Shown here: positions 41,579 through 49,907 of the stretch, one piece after another
Layout: every line of letters starts with the position of its first letter
Numbering within the stretch: position 1 is the first letter of the stretch
From: an uncultured Eubacteriales bacterium
GTDB taxonomy: Bacteria; Bacillota; Clostridia; Oscillospirales; Acutalibacteraceae
Assembly (NCBI GenBank): GCA_934476085.1
Contig: CAKSNE010000002.1
Coordinates: 1-64,000 of the forward strand
Direction: 5' to 3'
DNA length: 64,000 nucleotides
Program-made: the position numbers and the translations under genes
The notes under the pieces: generated by a model
Databases searched by the model: none
Told to the model about the DNA's origin: nothing
What the model saw: only the letters and a program-made list of their open reading frames with translations

Positions 41579-43246
41579 TTACTCAACGGAAATAATGTAA
41601 TAATATACAGGTTGACCGCCGGGAATTAATGTTACTTCTGCATCAGCAGGAAGCTTAGCTTCCAATGCCTCTTTAGCTTTCACTGCATCTTCTTCTGCAA
41701 CATCTTCACCATAAATAAGAGTTACAAACTGACTTTCTTTTTTAAACAAGTTTTTTGTAAGCTTAACAACTGCTTTTTCTGTATCCTGTTCAACAAAAGA
41801 AAGCTTTCCGTTTTCAAGCGCTAAAATTTCGCCTTGTTTAATTTTATGGCCTTCATAATCAGAATCTCTTGCAGCAAATGTTATCATACCTGTTCCAACC
41901 GAATCGGCAGCCGACTGCATATTATCAGCGTTTGTATCAACATCTGCGTCAGGATCAAACATAAGCATAGCTGAAATTCCCATAGGAATAGATTTTGTTT
42001 GTAAAACAACTACTTTTCTTGTTGATAAACGAACAGTTTGCTCAGCTGCCATAATAATATTTTTATTATTAGGTAAAACAAAAACAGTTTTAGCAGGAGT
42101 AAGCTCAACCGCTCTTAAAATATCGTCGGTAGACGGATTCATTGTTTGACCGCCTGAAACGATATGGTCAGCGCCAAGGTCATTAAACAAACTTTTTATA
42201 CCATCGCCTGCTGCGATAGCAACAAAACCATAGTCTTTTTCAGGAGCAACAGGAGTATAAGCCCCTTCATCGTCAGACTGAACAGTAGACTCGATTTTTG
42301 CGTTCTTCTTAGCTTCTTCATGTTGTTCACGCATATTTTCGATTTTCATATTAATAAGCGAGCCGTTTTCAAGACCTTTTTGAAGAGCCTTACCCGGATT
42401 ATCTGTATGAACATGAACTTTAATAATGCTCTCATCATCAACAACTACAACACAATCGCCTATTGTTTCAAGATAAGTTCTGAGTCTAAGTGCATCAGCG
42501 GATTTACCGCTTTCTTTTTTAACGATAAACTCAGTGCAATAGGTAAATGTAATTTCGCCTTCCCATTCAGCAGCAGCATTTGAAGCCTTTTTCTCAACAG
42601 GCTTTTGGTCGGCGGCGTTATCGTTTTCGATAACTTTTCCGTCTTTGAAAACCGAAAGCATACCTTCAAAAATCTTAACTAAACCGGCACCGCCTGCGTC
42701 AACAACACCGGCTTTTTTAAGTACAGGTAAAATTTCAGGAGTTTTTTCGAGTGCCGCTTTAGCCCCGTCAAAAGCAATTTCAAAAACTTCAACAAAATCG
42801 GTTTTTCCGTCTTTAACTGCATTTTCAGCAGCTTCGCCGGCTTCTCTTACAACAGTTAAAATTGTACCTTCGGTCGGTTTCATAACTGCACCGTAAGCAG
42901 ATTTTGTACCCTTTTTAAAAGCTTCAACCAATTGTTCGCCATCAGCACTGTCGCAATCTTTAAAGCCTTTTGAAAAACCTCTGAAAATAAGAGATAAAAT
43001 AACGCCTGAGTTACCTCTGGCACCTCTAAGAAGTGCTCCGGCAGTAATTTTTGATATTTCAGAAACAGAATCTGACTCTGCAACATTAAGCTCTTTAGCG
43101 GCATTGCCGATAGTAAGCGACATATTTGTACCTGTATCGCCGTCAGGTACCGGGAAAACGTTTAATTCATCAACCGCAACGCGATTATTAGAAATATTAT
43201 TAGCGCCGGAAATTACGGCTTTTCTAAAAATATCACCGGTTATCAA
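41579..43246 (-). CDS. fakA: Fatty acid kinase catalytic subunit FakA (YloV/DAK2 family)
   Basis: FakA phosphorylates exogenous fatty acids held by FakB/DegV proteins. The N-terminal DhaL-like nucleotide-binding domain carries NVFPVPDGDTGTNMSLT, ALLRGARGNSGVILSL and VDAGGAGLVKIFEGML. The middle and C-terminal domains match YloV: VHVHTDNPGKALQ, SGGQTMNPSTDDIL, VLPNNKNIIMAAEQ. Length 555 is typical. It follows the Asp23 gene yloU, a conserved pair in Firmicutes. FakB genes are not in the window. Confidence 0.92.
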   Translation of the reverse strand: MITGDIFRKAVISGANNISNNRVAVDELNVFPVPDGDTGTNMSLTIGNAAKELNVAESDSVSEISKITAGALLRGARGNSGVILSLIFRGFSKGFKDCDSADGEQLVEAFKKGTKSAYGAVMKPTEGTILTVVREAGEAAENAVKDGKTDFVEVFEIAFDGAKAALEKTPEILPVLKKAGVVDAGGAGLVKIFEGMLSVFKDGKVIENDNAADQKPVEKKASNAAAEWEGEITFTYCTEFIVKKESGKSADALRLRTYLETIGDCVVVVDDESIIKVHVHTDNPGKALQKGLENGSLINMKIENMREQHEEAKKNAKIESTVQSDDEGAYTPVAPEKDYGFVAIAAGDGIKSLFNDLGADHIVSGGQTMNPSTDDILRAVELTPAKTVFVLPNNKNIIMAAEQTVRLSTRKVVVLQTKSIPMGISAMLMFDPDADVDTNADNMQSAADSVGTGMITFAARDSDYEGHKIKQGEILALENGKLSFVEQDTEKAVVKLTKNLFKKESQFVTLIYGEDVAEEDAVKAKEALEAKLPADAEVTLIPGGQPVYYYIISVE

Positions 43247-43278
43247 TTGTAATTCATCCTTTCAAATCCGACATAAAC

Positions 43279-43638
43279 CTAGTCGTTTATATTCATTCCG
43301 TCTATATGAACAGTAACTTTATTAACTTGGATACCTGTTGCTTCTTCAACCGAGTACTTTACCTTATGAACAATACTCTTTGAAATAGCATTAATATTTA
43401 CACCGTACATAACGGTAATATATAAATCGACATTGATTTTATCAATATTTCCGGTTACAACAATACCGGTATCATGATAATCCTTTTTAGTAAGCAATCT
43501 TCTGATTCTCTGTGTACCTTTAGCAACCATTCCGGAAACACCGTAACAAGAAGCAACCGCATTTCCGATAAACTCTGCAAAAAACGAATTTTCAATTGTG
43601 ATTTCGCCGTATCTTGTTTCAAAACGAATCATATTCAT
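43279..43638 (-). CDS. yloU: Asp23/Gls24-family envelope stress protein (YloU-like)
   Basis: The 119-residue soluble protein has the Asp23 pattern: GEITIENSFFAEFIGNAVASCYGVSGM at the start and the repeating VDLYITVMYGVNINAI, VKYSVEEATGIQVNKVTVHIDGM at the end. Family members associate with the membrane and are linked to envelope stress. It sits 32 bp before fakA, the conserved yloU-yloV arrangement, and after a peptide-binding lipoprotein gene. Confidence 0.92.
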   Translation of the reverse strand: MNMIRFETRYGEITIENSFFAEFIGNAVASCYGVSGMVAKGTQRIRRLLTKKDYHDTGIVVTGNIDKINVDLYITVMYGVNINAISKSIVHKVKYSVEEATGIQVNKVTVHIDGMNIND

Positions 43639-43653
43639 CTTCCTTTCTGGAAT

Positions 43654-45243
43654 TTATTTTTTAGAGATTTTTTCGATATTATAATAAGGGTCGCTTATTG
43701 AAGAAATAAGGTCGACCGAAAAATCTTTTGAATAACTAACCGTTCCGAGTCTAAAAACAAGCGGTATAAACGGAAGTTCTTCAGAAAATGAAGCCAGCAT
43801 ATCAGAAACAGACTTGTCGCCCTTCATATAGCTTTCATAAGCCTTTAAAAAAGTATCGGTAGATTTTGTTGCTTTTTTGCCCTTGCCTGTTTTTTTACCG
43901 ACAATTTTAGAATTAAGCAGGTCAAAATAATTAAAGCTTTTAGTAAGTCTTATCTCGGCTAAATAAATATCATAATCTTTATTTTTTATTCTTGATTTAT
44001 AACTGTTTTTATCGGCAGGATCTTCTTTAACATCAATACCGCCCGCCTTAAACTGTTTAACAAGATTTTGAGCCGCCATACTTTGCATACTGTTGTCTTT
44101 ATTATACAAAAGACCTATCGAAACATGGTTTTTATCACTGTTTTGATAATAGCCCTCGCTGTTTAACGAATAATATCCGCTTTTTGATAAAAACTGAGCC
44201 GCATTAGGTGCATTATCTTCAAGCTCAAAAACAGCCTTCTGATTTTCAATAACCTTATTAGAATTATTAAAAAGGCTTGTAGCAGGGGTTGAAAGCGAAT
44301 AATAACATTTATCGGAAATATTTGTTCTGTCGCAAGAAGCCGACAAAGCTTTTCTAATATTATTATCGCTTAAAACGCTACGACTTTGATTTATACCGAG
44401 ATAAACTAAATTAGTAAGCGTAACGCTTCCGGTTTTGCCTTTTAATTCCGGCATTTCTTTTGCGTCAAAACCGCTGTAATAAGCATCAATAGAGTTTGAA
44501 CGAATAGAATATTCGAGAGCGTCATAATCAGGAACATTAGAAAGTTTTATAGTATTTTTCGGTTTACCGCCATAATAATATTCATTGCCTTTTAATGAAT
44601 ACTCGCCAAAATTATCAACTAAAACATATCTTCCTGAGCCAATCGGCGGAACGGATTTACCGTCGGAATTTGTTTTATTAACACTACCCCGTTTTACAAT
44701 CGGAAAATCAAGCAAGCAAATTGCATTTTTATCATAGTTATTTAATGTTAAAACAACTTTACCGCCTGACGCTGAATAGCTTTTTACATTTGAAAGCTGA
44801 TTAACATAGGCGCCTTCTTTAGCTTTTTTGCATTTTTCAATTGAATAGATAACATCATCGGTAGTAACAACATCGCCGTCAGAAAAACGGTAACTGTTAA
44901 GCGTAATTGTAACAGTTTTTCCGCTGACTGTTACATCGTTTGCCAAAACCTTATGCGGATTTAAATCATTATCCAATTTTATTAGTGAATCAAAAAGCAA
45001 ACCGCAAACGCTTCGGTTACCCGAGCTTTTTGCCTGATAAGGATCAAGGCTGTCGGAATAACAAAAATAAAGCGAGATATTTTTGCTTTTTTTAACCTTT
45101 TTAGTAACTGCTTTTGTTTCGCCGTTTTTATCGGTTACAAAAACAACTTCGGTTTTTTCGGTATCATCAGAGGTCTTATTACCGCAAGATACTGCGCTTA
45201 ATAAAATCAATGCACAAAGCATAAAAACTAAAACTTTACGCAT
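43654..45243 (-). CDS. Extracellular solute-binding lipoprotein, family 5 (peptide type)
   Basis: A type II signal peptide with lipobox AVSC (Cys about 20) leads a 529-residue periplasmic-binding-fold protein of the DppA/OppA family. It carries LYFCYSDSLDPYQAKSSGN, ANDVTVSGKTVTITLN, YRFSDGDVVTTDDVIYSIEK, VPDYDALEYSIRSNSIDAYYSG and LRKALSASCDR-like elements. Ligands are usually oligopeptides or nickel complexes; specificity cannot be seen. No permease or ATPase genes adjoin, so it must work with a transporter encoded elsewhere or have another role. Confidence 0.88.
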   Translation of the reverse strand: MRKVLVFMLCALILLSAVSCGNKTSDDTEKTEVVFVTDKNGETKAVTKKVKKSKNISLYFCYSDSLDPYQAKSSGNRSVCGLLFDSLIKLDNDLNPHKVLANDVTVSGKTVTITLNSYRFSDGDVVTTDDVIYSIEKCKKAKEGAYVNQLSNVKSYSASGGKVVLTLNNYDKNAICLLDFPIVKRGSVNKTNSDGKSVPPIGSGRYVLVDNFGEYSLKGNEYYYGGKPKNTIKLSNVPDYDALEYSIRSNSIDAYYSGFDAKEMPELKGKTGSVTLTNLVYLGINQSRSVLSDNNIRKALSASCDRTNISDKCYYSLSTPATSLFNNSNKVIENQKAVFELEDNAPNAAQFLSKSGYYSLNSEGYYQNSDKNHVSIGLLYNKDNSMQSMAAQNLVKQFKAGGIDVKEDPADKNSYKSRIKNKDYDIYLAEIRLTKSFNYFDLLNSKIVGKKTGKGKKATKSTDTFLKAYESYMKGDKSVSDMLASFSEELPFIPLVFRLGTVSYSKDFSVDLISSISDPYYNIEKISKK

Positions 45244-45321
45244 TTACAAAACCTCCTAATTAACACCTTTTACTAGTGATATATTATTATATCATAATTT
45301 TTTTAATTTATCAATAATTAT

Positions 45322-45765
45322 TTATTCATCAAGCTTTGATGTACAGCAAGGACAACGGGTTGCTTTTATGCTGATTTCGCTTTGACAAAACGGACAAATT
45401 TTTGTTGTAGGCGCTTCTTCGATTTCGCCTTTTTCTGATGTAATTTCTTTGATTTTTTCGTTAATATTATTAACAATTCTAATGATTAAAAATACAACAA
45501 AAGCAAGAATTACAAAATTAATAAGTGAAGTTATAAACGCACCGTATTTAATATTAGTTTCGCCAATAGTAATTGAAAGTGTTGAAAAATCAACCTTTCC
45601 GATGAAAATACCTATAATAGGGCTGAAAATATTATCAACAAGAGAAGAAACCAAATCCTTCATAGCAGCACCGATAATAACGCCGACTGCCATGCTCATA
45701 GCATTGCCTTCAAACAAAAACTTTTTAAAAGCCGCAAAAAATCCTTCTTTTTCTTTTTTAGCCAT
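45322..45765 (-). CDS. mscL: Large-conductance mechanosensitive channel with zinc ribbon
   Basis: MscL opens under membrane tension to release solutes during hypo-osmotic shock. The pore helix GNAMSMAVGVIIGAAMKDLVSSLV and the second helix INFVILAFVVFLIIRIVNNI are typical. Instead of the usual amphipathic C-terminal bundle, the protein ends with CPFCQSEISIKATRCPCC, a two-CxxC zinc-ribbon (about residues 124-141). Length 147 fits this variant. The gene is between ddl and a terminator-less gap of 78 bp before the solute-binding gene. Confidence 0.93.
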   Translation of the reverse strand: MAKKEKEGFFAAFKKFLFEGNAMSMAVGVIIGAAMKDLVSSLVDNIFSPIIGIFIGKVDFSTLSITIGETNIKYGAFITSLINFVILAFVVFLIIRIVNNINEKIKEITSEKGEIEEAPTTKICPFCQSEISIKATRCPCCTSKLDE

Positions 45766-45790
45766 TTTAAACTTCTTCCTTTTTATTATT

Positions 45791-46999
45791 TTACTTTACA
45801 CCTTTTGAACCTTTTGTTCCGAAAGATCTCGATTGTTCAAGAATATTTGTATCAAAAGAGAATTTTAAATTATCTCTTACTCTTGCACGCTTAAAGCCAA
45901 GTTCAATAATTCTATCAAGCAATTTTGTATATTTAACACCCGCCGGCTCCCAAAGATAGAATGAAAGCGAGCCCGGAATTGTATTTATCTCGTTTACATA
46001 TACCTTATCGGCATCGGTATCATATAAAAAGTCAATTCTTATAACGCCGTTTGCACCAACTGCTTTAAAGGTTTCTTTTGAATATTTCTCAACTTCCGAT
46101 TTGATTTTATCAGAAATATCAGCAGGGATTTTTCTTGAAAGCGAAGCCATACCCGAAGATTTTGAACCGTCTTTAGCACCTTTAGAGCCTTTTGAACCGC
46201 CTTTATATTTATCGTCATAAGATAAAATTTTACCGCTCATAACAGGCTCTTCAATAACTGAAGTTTCACATTCAAGTGCATCACCGACAACAGAACAGTT
46301 AAGCTCTCTTAAAGCTGTTACCGCAGGCTCAACCAAAATTTTTGAAGCATAATTCATAGCGTCTTTAATTGATGAAAGCAATTCATCCTTATCATCGGCT
46401 TTTGAAATGCCGACCGATGAGCCGAGATTAGCAGGTTTTACAATAACAGGATAGCCGAATTTATCTTCAATCTCTTTTATGATTTCATCTTTTTTTGCAA
46501 CATATTCTTTAGCATAAAATAAAACGCAATCCAAAACCGGAACATTAGCTTTTTGCAAAACATATTTACAAACCGCTTTGTCCATACCGACTGAAGCAGA
46601 TAAAATATCACAGCTTACATAAGGAATTCCTAAAAGCTCAAACCAACCGACAATCGCACCGTCTTCACAATTTGTTCCGTGAACAATAGGAAAAGCGATA
46701 TCAACAGAACAAATAACCTTTTTAAACAAGCCTTTTTTAAGCTCAATAATGTTATACTTATCGCCTTGTTTTACCATTGTTACATTCATAGATTTTTCAA
46801 GCAAAGCAGGAATATTGCGAAATTCATCAATATTAAGCATTTCTTTGCTATAATACATTTCGCCGTTTTTTGTAATATAAATAGGAGTAATATCATATTT
46901 TTCGGTATCCATTGAATTCATAGCCTGAACCGCAGAAATTACCGCAACCTCGTGTTCTACCGAACGTCCGCCGAAAAATACCGCAACATTAGTTTTCAT
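45791..46999 (-). CDS. ddl: D-alanine--D-alanine ligase
   Basis: It makes the D-Ala-D-Ala dipeptide used by MurF. The ATP-grasp fold shows NVAVFFGGRSVEHEVAVIS, IVHGTNCEDGAIVG, YPVIVKPANLGSSVGISK and the late GVIRIDFLYD, NEINTIPGSLSFYLWEPAG. At 402 residues it is longer than E. coli Ddl, owing to the VanG-type loops. A Gly-Ser-Lys-rich omega-loop (GGSKGSKGAKDGSKSSGMAS, about 263-282) is followed by LSRKIPADI, and a GTKGSKG tail lies at the C-terminus. The region resembles D-Ala-D-Ser ligases too, but the cotranscription with murF supports the housekeeping role. Confidence 0.93.
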   Translation of the reverse strand: MKTNVAVFFGGRSVEHEVAVISAVQAMNSMDTEKYDITPIYITKNGEMYYSKEMLNIDEFRNIPALLEKSMNVTMVKQGDKYNIIELKKGLFKKVICSVDIAFPIVHGTNCEDGAIVGWFELLGIPYVSCDILSASVGMDKAVCKYVLQKANVPVLDCVLFYAKEYVAKKDEIIKEIEDKFGYPVIVKPANLGSSVGISKADDKDELLSSIKDAMNYASKILVEPAVTALRELNCSVVGDALECETSVIEEPVMSGKILSYDDKYKGGSKGSKGAKDGSKSSGMASLSRKIPADISDKIKSEVEKYSKETFKAVGANGVIRIDFLYDTDADKVYVNEINTIPGSLSFYLWEPAGVKYTKLLDRIIELGFKRARVRDNLKFSFDTNILEQSRSFGTKGSKGVK

Positions 47000-47024
47000 A
47001 ATATATCAAATCCTTTAAAAAGTT

Positions 47025-48602
47025 TTATTTTGCATAGTTATCAGGTAAATCATTTTCAAAAATAACAACTGTGTTTTTGTCACACATCGGTCTGAAAATT
47101 TCAACTGCATCATTAAATGTTTTTGCAATATAAAGATTTTCTTCGTTAAATCCGCCTGCCAAAACACCTTTTTTAATAGGAACAGAGCGTTTTTCGCCGA
47201 CCAAAATTATAACATCGGCATTTTTTGAAGCTTCAAGACCGAGTGCTTCATTGCACTCTTCTTCTTTTTCGCCGAGTTCAACAAGTCCCGGAGTAACAAC
47301 AATCCTTTTCATAGGCGAAAACGAGCCGATAACTCGCATAGCTTCAAGACAACCTGATGGGTTTGCATTATAAGCGTCATCAATCAAAAGTGCACCGTTA
47401 AACAACGGTTTTAATTGTAATCTATGCTCGGTTGCCTGTAAACTTTCAACCGCATATTTAATATCATTGTCGCTTAAACCAAGGTCAATAGCAATACCAA
47501 CCGCTGACATAATATTAAGAACATTATGCGAACCTAAAAGCGAAGTAGTAAGATTTAATTTTCTTTCTTTATAAGAAACGGTAAATTTAAGTCCGTTTTT
47601 ATCACATTTAACATCAGTAGCAACAATATCTGCACCGTCGCCACCGATTGAATAAGTAATGCTGTCATATTCGCCTTGTTTTTTAGCGATATACTCATTA
47701 TCAACATTAAGATAAACCTTACCGCCGTTTTGTTTAACCTCATCGGCAAGTTCAAATTTTGTTTTAGTAACATTTTCGATTGAGCCGAATGTATTAAGAT
47801 GCTGTGGGCCGACAGAAGTGATAATACCTGTTGTAGGATGGACTAAATCGCAAATTTCTTTAATATCGCCGACTTTTTTCGCACCCATTTCAACAACAAA
47901 AATTTCGGTACTCGGTGTTAAATGATTGCGAACTGTAATAACAACGCCCATCGGTGTGTTAAAACTGCCCGGTGTTATAACTGTATTATATTTTTCAGAT
48001 AAAATTCTGCCTAAAATATATTTAGTAGAAGTTTTTCCGTAAGATCCGGTAAGACCGATAATCTTTAAATCAGGCATTGATTTTAAAATCTTTTTAGCGT
48101 CATTTATGTAATACTGTTTAACTGCTTTTTCAATCGGCGAATTAATAAGATTAAGTAAACATACAAAAAACGGAGAAAACAGCAACACTAAATTTGCAAT
48201 AAAAATACAAGCTTTGGCAGAATATATGCCAAAACCGCAAAGCAGCACAATAATTGCGAAAATAACAATCGCAGTTAAATAAAAACGCTTAATTCTTGCG
48301 GTAAAAGCAATGCCTTTTTTGGCATTTTTAATTTTATAAACAGTATAAAAAATTCTTATTGCCGAGAAAATAACTGTTAAAACAAGCGTTAAAACAGCAT
48401 AGTCAAAAATCGCAAGATTAATAATTATAGCCGCACCCAGTAATGACCAAACTGAAATCATATTAAATTCATCTTTAAAATAATCAAAAAAGCGAGAGTT
48501 GTAATATGAATTAAGCTGTAAAAAATGAAGTTGTCTTGTAATTGTAACTGCCGCACAGCCAAAAAGCAAAACGGCACTAATTATAAGTAAAACGTTATTC
48601 AT
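47025..48602 (-). CDS. murF: UDP-MurNAc-tripeptide--D-Ala-D-Ala ligase, membrane-anchored
   Basis: MurF adds D-Ala-D-Ala to the muramyl peptide precursor. The Mur ligase core starts at about residue 183 with KIIGLTGSYGKTSTKYILG (P-loop), then VVEMGAKKVGDIKEIC, GPQHLNTFGS, GSHNVLNIMSAVGIA and DAYNANPSGCLEAMRVI. The N-terminal 160 residues carry about five transmembrane helices (LLIISAVLLFGCAAVTI, WSLLGAAIIINLAIFDYAVLTLV and others), absent from most MurF enzymes. It meets the hydrolase gene start by one base and is 25 bp before ddl. Confidence 0.9.
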   Translation of the reverse strand: MNNVLLIISAVLLFGCAAVTITRQLHFLQLNSYYNSRFFDYFKDEFNMISVWSLLGAAIIINLAIFDYAVLTLVLTVIFSAIRIFYTVYKIKNAKKGIAFTARIKRFYLTAIVIFAIIVLLCGFGIYSAKACIFIANLVLLFSPFFVCLLNLINSPIEKAVKQYYINDAKKILKSMPDLKIIGLTGSYGKTSTKYILGRILSEKYNTVITPGSFNTPMGVVITVRNHLTPSTEIFVVEMGAKKVGDIKEICDLVHPTTGIITSVGPQHLNTFGSIENVTKTKFELADEVKQNGGKVYLNVDNEYIAKKQGEYDSITYSIGGDGADIVATDVKCDKNGLKFTVSYKERKLNLTTSLLGSHNVLNIMSAVGIAIDLGLSDNDIKYAVESLQATEHRLQLKPLFNGALLIDDAYNANPSGCLEAMRVIGSFSPMKRIVVTPGLVELGEKEEECNEALGLEASKNADVIILVGEKRSVPIKKGVLAGGFNEENLYIAKTFNDAVEIFRPMCDKNTVVIFENDLPDNYAK

Positions 48603-49366
48603 TATTTTCCTCCAAGAAAACTTTTTAAAATTGCGTCGGTTTGCACAGGATTTTCAATGAAATTCCAATGAGAACAACCCGGCATAACCACAAGACCGCA
48701 ATCTTTAATCTCTTTTTCCATAACCTTTGCCATCCAAAGCGGACTGGCTGTATCGTTTTCGCCCCAAATAAGAAGAGTTGAAGCATTAATTTTATGTAGC
48801 TTTTCAGTTACATCGGAATTAATAAGATTAACTAAAGTTTGACGCATAACAGGCGGAGCCGAATTATAATCAGCCGAGCCGAAATGCTTTCTTAAATTTT
48901 CAAGTGTTTCAGCGGTATAGTTTTTTATAATCGGCAATTCGAGTGTATGGCGTGCGGTTTTAAATGCAGTTTGACGCATTTTTTGTTTAAAAGTTTTTTT
49001 AGATTTTATACCTGCCGCACCAAAAAGCACAATCTTTTCAGGCGAAGCATAGCCATCGGCACACATATTAAGAATTGTTCTGCCACCGTTTGAATGACCT
49101 ATCATAATAGGGTTTTCAAGCCCTAGTTTATCCATAAATTCTTTTACAAATTTGCAGTAATCGTCAGGAGTCATAGGGTTTTTAGGTAAGTCTGATTTTC
49201 CGCAACCAGGAAAATCAAGCGAAATACATCTAAAGCTTTGTGAAAGCGGTGCAATCATTCGTCTGAATGAATCAAGCGAGGCACCCCAGCCATGCAAAAA
49301 CAAAATGTCTTCGCCCTGACCGCAAATTTCATAATTAATTTTTAATTCTCCGATTTCTACGGTCAT
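48602..49366 (-). CDS. Alpha/beta-fold hydrolase
   Basis: The 254-residue protein has the oxyanion-hole motif ILFLHGWGASLDSF, the nucleophile elbow IGHSNGGRTIL (Ser), LLIWGENDTASPLW (Asp) and GCSHWNFIENP (His). It resembles esterase/MhpC-like enzymes. No signal peptide is visible, so a cytoplasmic esterase-type activity is expected; substrate unknown. Its stop overlaps the murF start codon by one base, making a tight hydrolase-murF-ddl unit, so a link to the envelope precursor pathway is possible but unproven. Confidence 0.88.
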   Translation of the reverse strand: MTVEIGELKINYEICGQGEDILFLHGWGASLDSFRRMIAPLSQSFRCISLDFPGCGKSDLPKNPMTPDDYCKFVKEFMDKLGLENPIMIGHSNGGRTILNMCADGYASPEKIVLFGAAGIKSKKTFKQKMRQTAFKTARHTLELPIIKNYTAETLENLRKHFGSADYNSAPPVMRQTLVNLINSDVTEKLHKINASTLLIWGENDTASPLWMAKVMEKEIKDCGLVVMPGCSHWNFIENPVQTDAILKSFLGGK

Positions 49367-49390
49367 ATCAACACACTCCTAATAAATTTG

Positions 49391-49903
49391 TTATAAAAAA
49401 TATTTATCTAATTCCCATTTTATCGGGTTTTCATCAATGTATTTTCTTGTTTCTAAAAGCTCTTGCTCATTACGAATAATATGGTCATAATATGAAGTTT
49501 GAAATACCTTTCTCCCGGTTACATTATCCATTTTATTAATCAACCTTGTAGTCAAAGATTTATATGAACAAATTACATTATTTAATGTAGGGCGGGGGCT
49601 TGCTCCCGCCGTCTCTTTTATTTCAATAATTATATGAATATGATTAGGCATAATAACATAATAATCTACTTTTATATTGTTATACCGTTTTTCCAAATCA
49701 AATAACTGTTGTTCTGCAATCTTACCATATCTAGTTAAATTAATTGTATATTCTCTTTTGGCGGGAGCAAGCCCCCGCCCTACGATTTTTGATAAAATTT
49801 TTACTCTTTTTTCAGTACATACAGTTACAAAATAATATCCGTTTTGACTGTAATCATACTCTCTTAATCTAGTATGCTTTCGATTTGAAAGTTTTTCTCT
49901 CAT
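49391..49903 (-). CDS. REP-associated tyrosine transposase (RAYT, Y1 family)
   Basis: The 170-residue protein is a complete single-domain Y1 transposase. It has DYSQNGYYFVTVCTEKR, the metal-binding HIH at residues 88-90 (YYVIMPNHIHIIIEI), and YYDHIIRNEQELLETRKYI with Tyr155 as likely nucleophile, then NPIKW. Such enzymes mobilise REP palindromes in other bacteria. Two inverted GTAG-headed palindromes sit in frame in the gene, encoding GRGLAPAKR (about 42-50) and AGASPRPT (about 99-106), and identical palindromes occur at 59862 and 63249. The gene begins 4 bp after the typA stop with no obvious ribosome-binding site, so it may be translationally coupled to typA. Confidence 0.9.
   Translation of the reverse strand: MREKLSNRKHTRLREYDYSQNGYYFVTVCTEKRVKILSKIVGRGLAPAKREYTINLTRYGKIAEQQLFDLEKRYNNIKVDYYVIMPNHIHIIIEIKETAGASPRPTLNNVICSYKSLTTRLINKMDNVTGRKVFQTSYYDHIIRNEQELLETRKYIDENPIKWELDKYFL
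49587..49611 (+). repeat. REP-like palindrome inside the RAYT gene, copy a
   Basis: It has a GTAGGGCG head and arms GGCGGG and CCCGCC around GGCTTGCT. Its sequence equals the copies at 59862-59886 and 63249-63273. Confidence 0.85.
49759..49782 (-). repeat. REP-like palindrome inside the RAYT gene, copy b (inverted)
   Basis: This is the inverted version of copy a, about 147 bp away, with GTAG heads facing outward. It is read in frame as GRGLAPA. Confidence 0.85.
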
Positions 49904-49907
49904 TCTA

